Shown in pieces: positions 7,904 to 15,077 of a DNA stretch of 15,077 nt. Position 1 is the stretch's first letter, and each line of letters begins with the position of its first letter. The notes under the pieces are model-generated. The model had not been told where the DNA came from. It searched no databases and saw only the letters and a list, made by a program, of their open reading frames with translations. A program made the position numbers and the translations under genes. This stretch comes from Byssochlamys sp. IMV 00236 (Eukaryota > Ascomycota > Eurotiomycetes > Eurotiales > Thermoascaceae). The stretch covers positions 1-15,077 of the forward strand of contig MSJH02000146.1 in NCBI GenBank assembly GCA_001931875.2. The letters run 5' to 3'.

Positions 7904-10900
7904 GCTATAAACTTACTCTTCCCCGCAATTTAAATCAAATTCAGTGTCACATGGCAACTGCCATCAAATAGATCACATTTTTGGTCATTTGTACTACCAA
8001 AAGGGGTCTGAATTAGTCTTCAACAGGTCATTGGGTTCCAACAAGGTCGAAGTTTTGTGCGCACAGGCATGACTAAAAATAACCATAGTCACCCTTTTTA
8101 AGAGGTACTAGACTCCAAGATGACTTGACCCCCCCCAAGAGAATTATTTTTCTATAACATGGTTAATATCCGGAGGTCTTAGTGCCTGAATCTTTTTTTC
8201 CTTTTATGGGTGTGAACCTATGAAAGGTTTTTTATTCTGAAGAAAAGATAATGCCCCTTGACGGCAGCCATCCTCATAACAATGAAACCAGATACAGTAA
8301 GAATGGAGAAGATAGTTGGACAAAAAGCTATAGTTTATTTCGCAGTCCTTGATTAAAATTGCCAATGTCAGAAAACAAAATCCCATATAAATCCTTGATG
8401 GTAGCAACAGACAAAGTAAGAGTCTTTGATATGCAATACAGAGTGGCGTAGTGCCGATCTTTTCAAAGCAAATGACTTTGGTATGACATTAAGAGTATTG
8501 TATCTTTGGCACATTAATTATGAGCATTCATTGTGTAAAGGACAGTAACCATTAGATATTCTCGATCCAAACCCAGGAAACGCACTGTATTGATTTAATT
8601 AGTTCTGCCAAGACAAAAGGACTTCTTTATATCACGAAATATTACCTATTCTCTATGAACATATGATTATGCTGTGTGTTAACAATACATTTTCTACAGG
8701 TAACCCTGGAATATATGGGCTCTTTTTAGATAATGGATCCATACCTGAAGCTGTTGATTCCGAGCAAAGTTCAGTAACCTTGTAGTATCTCTGGCATTCG
8801 ACAGTCAAGTATAGCAACTTGTTGAATTCTGATAACTAATAAATTATCTCATATACCTGTAGGGTGCAATAAGAAGTTGGATGCAAATTAACACAGGCGA
8901 GGACGAAATGACAGCTCAAAGCGATTGTATGGCAAAGTGGGATATAAAAGGCAATTCCTCATGGATTTACCATAGGACAAGGGAGGCTTTTTAAGGTTTT
9001 CAATAACACCTTGTAACAGCTTTAAGGGGATATAGTTCAAAGGATTTAGGGGAAATTCCTTGCATACTTTTCATATTAAGCAGACAATTGCAGCTTGTTA
9101 ATGTAGGCCTTATTTTCGCTTTAAAGTGCTCATCGTCTTCGTTAGACTTATCAAAAGTTATGGTTTGAGTAAACCATTCTAATTTACAACCCTCCATGTG
9201 CTTTATAAAGCTTTCTGTATATAAATTATAACTAAAGTTTACGTCCAATATTAAAGCAAGATTTGCTTCAGCAATAAAAGCATCAGCTTTATGATATTGT
9301 AACTAAATTTTCAATAAGAATGAGAAGGAAAGCTTTTAACCTTGTCACTAAAGTCTTTTCGTAAACATTTGATTCTTCTCCTGTTATCATTTTTCTCATA
9401 TTTACATGTTGACTCCTTTTTTTTTAAGAGAAATAACTTTATTTCAAAACAAGGGGGAGCAAGGAAAAAAAAGTCGGATATCTCGGATTTTCAAGAGGTG
9501 GCGTAACCTTGATTAGGTAGATATATGCTTGTCATTAGATTTCCAGTGTTTCCTTTCGTCCAGGGTCTTGTCATGATCGTCAATAAGCAGCGCCTCCTTT
9601 ATAAATATTCTGGTTATGGGCATTTCGGTGTTATCCCTTTTGATGATGTGCATAATATCTGCCTACAACCTCGCATGTACAGAGTGCGTTTAATATCTTT
9701 CAAGTTGACATCATGAAGCATTCATTCCTATCAGTATTTCCATTTTGGGGACAAGCATTAAAGCGGCTTGATGACATGCTTTGATTTCATTATCACTTGG
9801 AATTGTGATGCTTCATCTATATCATAGCTCAAAGATAAGGATATATACATGCAGCAAGTTATGAGTTTATCGTTCCGTAAATTATATGAAGTAAAGAAAG
9901 ATATTTATACTTTAACATCTCTATTTTGTTCGCACAGCTGTGAAAAGTGTTCAGAAGGTAGTAAGGAGTAGTTGAATAAGAAGGACTACTTCAACTAGTA
10001 TTCTCTTTACAATATGAAACGCTTGAGCTTGAATGCTCTTAAAAGATGGTTCCATCTACAAGAAGGTTGCTATGGTAAATTAATCTAGCTTAAGTCTACT
10101 AATGGTTTATAACTAAGCTTGCGCGATGTGTTTACAGCTTCATGTAAACTTGAAGCTAACCTTCTTTAGAACGAGATATGTCGTACACGTCAATCAAAGC
10201 AAAACATTCGTAGAATAGGTCTATAAGCAACGTCATGGCTAATGTAGAGTTTTTGCCACTTAAAATAAATGATGTAAGCACACCTCAAGACACGTTTACA
10301 TAGTTCAAACTTCATTTTAAGATCCTAATCTACCCTCGTTGTGAAAAGCAGAGAGACTCTTAAAACCAAAACGACAGTATGAAACCCCAACCTTCATAAA
10401 CTATTTTTTGATGCAATAACTGTAGTAGTCGTAGCATCTATAGAGCCGCAAGTACGAAGTCTACTTTACAATCTCGCATTTTCTTTCTCTCACAAATATT
10501 ATCCACACAAAGTGCCGAGATCCCCAAAAATCCTCATAAATTTCCAACTGTTCAACTAGTATCACTTTATTTTCGCACAGGAGGCTGTATGCCCCTCTTT
10601 TGAACGTGGTCCAATACCTTACTCAAGAGCATGCAGTCGCCAGATTTGAAATCGAACACGTACGCGCCACAAAGACCCCAATTGTAAAACAAACTTAATC
10701 GCCCGCATGGAGCACGCAGTGAAGTTCATACAAACCCTGATTAAATTTGCTGCGGCCGGATATCTCTATGCTTAAGGCTGGATTAACAAGTAGACTCTAC
10801 AGACTACCTTATCTTTAGGCTGGTCCATCAATCAGCCGGTACTGAACCTTTTATGTTATGTTGATGAGAACATTATAGATACAACAACCGAGGCTCTTTT

Positions 10901-11200
10901 TCTGATTATGAAGATAAATCAATAGCGGATTATCACAAAACTCTCACTTTGGCAAAGGTGACAATATCCAAACCAATGTTACGACTCTTCAAAGCTTTTC
11001 AATAAAGTGTATGCCACAAATGTTTGCAAGTGACACAATGCTATTGGTAGATAGTACCAACATCATCTAGACCATTCTTATAAGCTACTTTACATAGATA
11101 AACTTTTATATTCATATCTAATTTTTTTTTAAAAAAATAATTACAATAAAGTTCAGAAAAGGGGAGAAACACAGATGTGATGATCGACCAGTGATCAACA
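7904..11200. other. Long stretch without a convincing gene
   Basis: About 3.3 kb with short interrupted frames only. Minus-strand runs at 8204-8467 (GTTPLCIAYQRLL, FLSNYLLHSYCIWFHCYED) and 9000-9248 (ESFIKHMEGCKLEWFTQ) look faintly protein-like but have no recognisable domain and no consistent splice sites; they may be decayed repeats. Small palindromes: ATGGCA-AC-TGCCAT at 7951-7964, TGTGCGCACA at 8056-8065, and interlocked inverted repeats at 10130-10157. TTCAACTAGTAT occurs twice (near 9989 and 10551). The block at about 10560-10780 is richer in GC than its surroundings, without an open frame. Confidence 0.45.
10130..10157. repeat. Two interlocked inverted repeats
   Basis: GTTTACA (10130-10136) pairs with TGTAAAC (10143-10149), and AGCTTCA (10136-10142) pairs with TGAAGCT (10151-10157). 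The arms alternate, so only one of the two 7-bp hairpins can form at a time. No transcript or protein is evident here. Confidence 0.4.
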
Positions 11201-11329
11201 GCCCAGACTTTAGTGATACTCCATTTGTTATGATTTATGTAGAGCGTACAGGTACAGTCAGGCTTATGGGAAATTAGCGTTTTCTTGATGTTGTTGAGGG
11301 ATCGTTATAATACACATGCAAGTTGCACA

Positions 11330-12520
11330 TTATGGAAGTGGTATACGCAATAATAGAAGATGAACAGGGAGCATGGTCATCGTGGATAATTTCAACAGTG
11401 TTATTTGTTCGTTCATTAACAAAGTATGTTGCAGATGGTATAATGGCCATCTGTATTCAATTGCATTATATAATAGATGAGGAGCTACAAAATATAACAA
11501 AACACATTCAGTATAAACACTTGTTCTTTTCTTATTTTATTGATAACTTTACCAACAACATGTATGCTCAGATTTTCTCCCAACTTGTTTTAATCGATTG
11601 TATTTTTGCCAAACATCCCAAGGCGAACAAGGTCCCAGTTGACCAAATAATGATTGTTTGCTGTTGTAAGGGGCTTTACTTTTCGCCGTATCCAATGTTG
11701 ACACCATTATCTGTTTCATACATAAAAGACATAATAATGCAATCAAGGTTGCCATCAAAAGTACGTGCATGGGTTGGTGATTTATCTGCTGGCCCTGTAA
11801 ACGTAAAATCCAACCGAATGTTTTTATCATGATCATCAAAGAGTAGCTGTACCATTGGCAATATATATCTTGTTTCAGAAATACATTCACAAGTTGGGTT
11901 CATTGGAAGAAATTGAATTAACTGCAACACGGACATCATCAGCTTTTTGTCTATTGTGTCTGTCATATTACTGGCCAATAAAAGTAGGGAAGCGCCTGCT
12001 GTTAAACGATCGATGTTCTTGCCAACGATATTGATAATGTCTACAATGATTTTGTTGAAAATTCAGAGCAGGTACAATTGAGACTTTTAATAACATGATC
12101 ATGAGTTTTTCTATATAAACCATTTCCAAGAAATGGGGATCCAATCCTGATGGAGTCGATTATTGTTCTGCAATAGAAGGACTGATGACAAGCTAAGAGT
12201 TAGGTGCACACTAGTTTTCAAAGTCAAGCTATTTGTTTTACCAGATTGATATGCATTTTGCTGCATTTGGTTAAATAATTCTGAAATATCAGTGCCATCT
12301 ACAAGTAATCTATCAACACCTGGTTGTTTCAAAGTCGACGAGAGTTCTTTTTCTGATTATAAACATATATATGACGATGGTATTGCTGAAGTGGAAGAAG
12401 AAGCTAAAGGTGGTGTGACCACACGATTATCACCATGACGAGTGCTGTTTTTCGCCTTGGTCGTTTCTTTGATCACGTGGTGCTTTGAACACTCCTTTAA
12501 GTTATGGCGGGCTTCTGACT
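11330..12520 (-). pseudogene. Decayed member of a PD-(D/E)XK-like Mucoromycota repeat family
   Basis: On the minus strand, protein-like segments follow each other but are broken. At 12508-12360 there is a Thr/Ser/Pro-rich linker (HVIKETTKAKNSTRHGDN, PPLASSSTSAIPSS) ending in TAA at 12359-12357. The same frame continues to 12242 (LKQPGVDRLLVDGTDISELF); a GTAAAA donor there can be joined to an acceptor at 12147. From 12146 to 11682 a frame reads MLLKVSIVPALNFNKIIVDI, LFDDHDKNIRLDFTFTGPAD, ARTFDGNLDCII and NIGYGE. There two extra A bases shift the frame, and text continues as VKPLTTANNHYLVNWDLVRL, a TAA at 11592-11590, then NKLGENLSIHVVGK, further stops, and weak text to about 11330. As I recall it, the intact family reads RPD...G.GEVKP...NN.LV..DL.R, a PD-(D/E)XK-nuclease-like layout. 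Function is unknown; the copy is surely not translated as one protein. Confidence 0.55.
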
Positions 12521-12542
12521 ATTATGAAGAGATAGAGAATGA

Positions 12543-12698
12543 TTTGACAGTGTTGGTGGTTTTGAGCGCACTGGAAATGGGTACGAACTGAGTGAAAGAC
12601 AGCTGTTTGAAGATTGTGGAAAAATGTCATTTCGCCGCGCATCGATTCAGGTTACGACTTCGCCGTCGCATAAATGGAGAATACCTTCACTGTACTAG
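12543..12698 (+). pseudogene. Short plus-strand coding-like fragment
   Basis: An open stretch of 51 codons reads GFERTGNGYELSERQLFEDC and then FRRASIQVTTSPSHKWR before a TAG stop. The wording resembles the part before the RPD motif in the same repeat family that decays on the minus strand just downstream, so this may be a second, oppositely oriented remnant. It has no supported start. An adjacent plus-strand frame (12337-12435, SFSDYKHIYDDG, EVEEEAKGG) is equally unproven and overlaps the minus-strand remnant. Confidence 0.2.
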
Positions 12699-13202
12699 GT
12701 ACGACCTTACTTTCTGGAAGTAACGTTACACTGTCAATAAAATGATTTTCAACAGCTTTTATTTGTTAGGGTAAAAACAGAGGCATAAACGCCAAACAGA
12801 TTAAAGGGGGGAAGGGGGGGATAAGAGTGGTTACTCTGGACTAACTAAATCTGCTTTATATTTTTTCCTTTAATAAACATAAACCCTATCTGCAAGATCT
12901 CAAATGATCAAAGGTCCGAAGAATATAATTGATTGCAAAGAGGAGACAAGTGTTCATTACACTAAAACTCAATCGAATTCGTAAAGAGGCTTATCGGAGC
13001 TGATAGTTCCCTTGACAAATAATTCATTTTTTCTTTCTTCTTTAAAAGATAAGACAGTTATTGTGCGGCGTAGATGTTTAAGGAATAAATATAAATAGAG
13101 ATGCAAGAGTTACATGCAGGCCTTTAAATTCACGCATCAAAAGGATACTCTTTTGTGTGCTTAATGACAGAACTGTATTTTTAGAAAGTTGGACCATCGT
13201 GT
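12699..13202. other. Intergenic stretch
   Basis: I see no gene. It holds a G-rich patch at about 12806-12820 (GGGGGGAAGGGGGG), a T-rich patch near 13025-13045, and otherwise AT-rich sequence with frequent stops in all frames. Confidence 0.5.
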
Positions 13203-13268
13203 TACAAAATAAGTCTATAGACTCCCCTTTTTTTTCAAAAGAAGGGGAGTCTATAGACTTATTTTGTA
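13203..13268. mobile_element. TA-ended perfect foldback, MITE-like
   Basis: Left arm 13203-13229 and right arm 13242-13268 are perfect 27-bp reverse complements around a 12-nt loop (TTTTTTCAAAAG). The outermost bases are TA on both sides, as after Tc1/mariner-type insertion, and CAAAATAAGTC would then be the terminal inverted repeat. Each arm also contains the 12-bp palindrome AGTCTATAGACT. Outside, CATCGT (13195-13200) and ACGATG (about 13279-13284) extend the symmetry after a gap. It has no coding capacity. Alternatives are a transcribed hairpin feeding small-RNA processing or a strong bidirectional terminator. Confidence 0.6.
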
Positions 13269-13640
13269 TTTATTAAATACGATGTATAAACCTTATTTGG
13301 ATGTGCGGCCGTAGAAGCAGATGAATGCACAAAAAAAAAAAAAAGAATTTAATTCGATTTAAAATAAAAAAGAAAAATTTACCAAGTTTAGTCATTTATC
13401 AAAACGTATACCTTTACAATTCCAACACTCCGAGAATGATTTTATCATACTGCTCCCTGGTTCTATCCATGATAAAGTACATGACATTACATTTTGATGG
13501 GTAAGTAGAATGATCATAGAATGAAGTCGTTTATTTGCATGATATTATGTATAGTCTTCATCTTGTGATGGACCTGATCTATGGTCCATTCATCTCTCAT
13601 TTTCTTCTTTTATTTATAGACATGGAAAAAGCATCTTACA

Positions 13641-13698
13641 GAGAGAAAGAGAGAGAGAGAGATAGAGAGAAAGAAAAAAAAAAGAGAAAGAGAGAGGA
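13641..13698. repeat. (GA)n-rich low-complexity tract
   Basis: GAGAGAAAGAGAGAGAGAGA followed by GATAGAGAGAAAG, an A run and AGAGAAAGAGAGAGG. It creates the Glu/Arg/Lys-rich reading frame at 13535-13771, which is not taken as a gene. Confidence 0.85.
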
Positions 13699-13818
13699 TA
13701 CAAATGTGTATCCCCTTGCTTCAAATAAAATATCCAAATATGGACTGTCAAAAATTATACATATCAGGTAAAAAAAAAGGGGGGTAATCAACTGCACTTG
13801 AAATTTTGACGGCATTAG

Positions 13819-13850
13819 TGTGTATAAATGTGTGTATGTGTGTGTGTATA
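13819..13850. repeat. (GT)n-rich microsatellite
   Basis: Interrupted GT repeat (GTGTGTATAAATGTGTGTAT followed by GTGTGTGTGT and ATATG). Confidence 0.8.
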
Positions 13851-14098
13851 TGCAGCATTTTGAATATACCATATTTGGATTTTAATTGCCTCTCTGTCAG
13901 TACTTTTTAACTCTCTTTGTTTTTGTATGTGTGTCCCTGAATGCAAATTCTCCTTTCTTCCCCTATAATAATAGTAGTATTTAAATACATCTTCATCTGT
14001 TTACATATGATTTGTATATAAACCTCTTTTTTTTTCTTTTTTGTATTGTGTAATCTTTATATACTTTCTATATCTTTGGTAAAAATATTAGACGTGAC

Positions 14099-14158
14099 TA
14101 TATAAAGAAGGAGCTTTGACTTATTGTTTACATATAGTTGTATCTCTATTATATAAAG
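14099..14158 (+). promoter_or_regulatory. Two TATA-box-like motifs before the Myb gene
   Basis: TATATAAAG occurs at 14099-14107 and again at 14150-14158. The first lies 62 bp before the ATG at 14161 and could act as the TATA box with a short leader. An ATG at 14116 would lie only 8 bp beyond it, which argues for 14161 as the true start. The second copy would lie in the leader, directly before the start codon. Confidence 0.45.
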
Positions 14159-14160
14159 TC

Positions 14161-14775
14161 ATGGATATCAAGTACCTCTTATGCGATCCTGTATCAACGC
14201 TTACAATCAAAGAAAGTCAACCAAAAGTCGATATAGTCAACCCTTGGCCAACTAATAATCACTCCCTAAACATGACGAATGAATTGGGTCAAAGTAATAG
14301 TAATAGTAGTGGCAGTCCAGAGAGCATTTATAGCAGCCTCAGTTCCTCTAGCAGTGCCAGTAGTTTTTATATGGATGGTCCTTTGACACCTAGTCGAAGT
14401 TATAGTTGGACTCCTTTACCTCATCATCCTCTGCCTCAATCTCACCGTCGACGTACGACAAGTGATATTGGCCACGTAAGACATCATATGTTTGTTTACA
14501 ATACTGTCAATCGCCGAACACGATCTGAATCAACTGGATCAACACAACAAACAAGAACTCCTTGGACCCCATTCGAGGATGAACTTCTCCGACGTGGTTA
14601 CAACCAAGGTTTATCTTGGGCAATGATATCCTCTACTTATCTTCCTCATCGATCTAGGGGATGCTGTTGGGGACGCTTCAAGACCTTACAAAGTAAAAAT
14701 TTGGTAGATCCAAATCACATGCGTTATTTCAAACGACCTTGGAAGTCTATTGAATTTGGTCAACAACAAAATTAA
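14161..14775 (+). CDS. Single-repeat Myb/SANT-domain protein (putative transcription factor), intronless
   Basis: 204 aa from the ATG at 14161; an in-frame ATG at 14116 adds 15 residues but lies too close to a TATA motif. The N-terminus MDIKYLLCDPV resembles the short MDI-xLLC segment at the start of several fungal nuclear regulators. Residues about 40-95 are Ser/Asn-rich and probably disordered, with SP/TP sites (GPLTPSRS). Residues about 100-125 are basic (SHRRRTTSD, VNRRTRSES). The C-terminal Myb repeat spans about 133-178, with tryptophans at 135, 153 and 170 in the regular spacing of a three-helix Myb fold (TPWTPFEDELLRRG, LSWAMIS, RSRGCCWGRFKTLQ). Such proteins bind DNA in the nucleus; the targets are unknown. 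It is the only intact multi-domain gene here without introns, and it is followed by a poly(A) signal and an A-run. Confidence 0.85.
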   Translation: MDIKYLLCDPVSTLTIKESQPKVDIVNPWPTNNHSLNMTNELGQSNSNSSGSPESIYSSLSSSSSASSFYMDGPLTPSRSYSWTPLPHHPLPQSHRRRTTSDIGHVRHHMFVYNTVNRRTRSESTGSTQQTRTPWTPFEDELLRRGYNQGLSWAMISSTYLPHRSRGCCWGRFKTLQSKNLVDPNHMRYFKRPWKSIEFGQQQN

Positions 14776-15010
14776 TCTTTTCTGCTTCTCTTTATTCCTT
14801 TTTCTGGATATATTTACCTTCTTTAATGCCTTTCTCTTTTTTTTTTTTTTTAATCTTTACTATTTGAATATTTATGCACATCTTTTTATATGTCCTTTCT
14901 GTATACTGCTACTCCCTTATTTATTTGTTTCCTTTCCTTTTGACTATATGCCTATGCCCATTTATTTCCTTTTTATTTCTATGCCCGATCAGCCTGGCTG
15001 CTGGCGTAAC

Positions 15011-15016
15011 AATAAA
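15011..15016 (+). terminator. Poly(A) signal AATAAA of the Myb gene
   Basis: Canonical AATAAA 235 bp after the stop codon, following a T-rich 3' untranslated region, 39 bp before the terminal A-run. Confidence 0.6.
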
Positions 15017-15055
15017 GTGTTGTATGCTTATTTTACTCATTCTGTCTCAAGGCGT

Positions 15056-15077
15056 AAAAAAAAAAAAAAAAAAAAAA
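15056..15077 (+). repeat. Terminal run of 22 A at the window end
   Basis: The window ends in an uninterrupted A22 tract. It may be a genomic homopolymer at which the assembly stopped, or a genomic copy of an mRNA tail. The sequence beyond is not visible. Confidence 0.8.

Larger units (their letters stand above)
13269..14098. other. AT-rich region with simple repeats upstream of the Myb gene
   Basis: No secure gene. A run of about 14 A lies near 13331, and GA- and GT-rich repeats follow (listed separately). On the minus strand 13530-13414 is open for 38 codons (DHSTYPSKCNVMYF, DRTREQYDKIILGVLEL, stop TAA at 13416-13414). It reads like the end of a protein but has no usable acceptor upstream. 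A 7-bp hairpin ATGGACC/GGTCCAT lies at 13568-13589. The T-rich part at 13960-14090 is probably the promoter region of the Myb gene. Confidence 0.45.

Noticed and set aside
8204..8407. Minus-strand frame with Cys/Tyr-rich text
   Set aside because: Slightly protein-like but not linked to any start, splice site or family; left as possible relic only.
9000..9248. Minus-strand frame of 82 codons
   Set aside because: Same reasons; no family recognised.
11323..11832. Longest plus-strand frame in the repeat region (169 codons)
   Set aside because: The opposite strand reads the family text NIGYGE / NNHYLVNWDLVRL over the same bases; the plus frame has no recognisable domain and looks like a shadow of the decayed gene.
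10890..12365. Shared CTTTTTCTGATTAT at about 10895 and 12347, both able to read SFSDY
   Set aside because: A 14-base match in AT-rich 15 kb is expected by chance and the flanks do not match.
13535..13771. Plus-strand frame with an Arg/Glu/Lys-rich run
   Set aside because: Generated by the GA microsatellite.

Overview
The window looks like an AT-rich, intron-dense contig end from an early-diverging fungus, most likely Mucoromycota (Mucorales-like). The reasons are many very short introns (43-63 nt) with GTAAGT-type donors, T-rich or CT-rich leaders directly before start codons, a Zrg17-like zinc transporter subunit with a long His-rich segment, and remnants of a repeat family I associate with Mucoromycota (RPD...GYGEVKP...NNHYLV). 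This taxonomic call is inference; no rRNA or tRNA is present to confirm it.

Layout. 1-1043: no gene; polypurine stretch and a small duplicated hairpin. 1044-3146 (minus): seven-exon cation diffusion facilitator gene, rebuilt by hand to 599 aa, Zrg17-like, whose transmembrane metal-site residues look degenerate. 3147-4752: no firm gene, but possible extra 5' exons of the transporter. 4753-6649 (plus): nine-exon MFS transporter of the monocarboxylate-transporter type, with an apparent GC-AG first intron and one junction that is out of frame unless a 2-nt microexon or a frameshift is assumed. 6783-7426 (plus): five-exon gene for a 139-aa protein ending in a KPWE motif, a PEX39/PEX14-like KPWE-domain protein that should act with the PTS2 import receptor of peroxisomes. 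7466-7867 (minus): small unrecognised membrane protein, convergent with the KPWE gene, with 39 bp between stops. 7904-11200: no convincing gene. 11330-12700: decayed pieces of a PD-(D/E)XK-like repeat family, mostly on the minus strand, broken by stops and a 2-nt frameshift inside the GYGE-VK motif. 13203-13268: a perfect 27-bp-arm foldback beginning and ending in TA, like a miniature Tc1/mariner-type element. 14161-14775 (plus): intronless gene for a 204-aa protein with one Myb/SANT repeat. It is followed by AATAAA and a terminal run of 22 A, where the window stops.

The functional genes (zinc homeostasis in the secretory pathway, organic-acid-type transport, peroxisome import, one transcription factor) show no evident pathway link; this reads as ordinary fungal gene order next to a decayed repeat region. 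The most interesting items are the KPWE protein, the transporter with its lost metal site, the unusual splicing of the MFS gene, the split pseudogene and the foldback element. All exon structures are hand-built from splice motifs and frame continuity, without transcript evidence.
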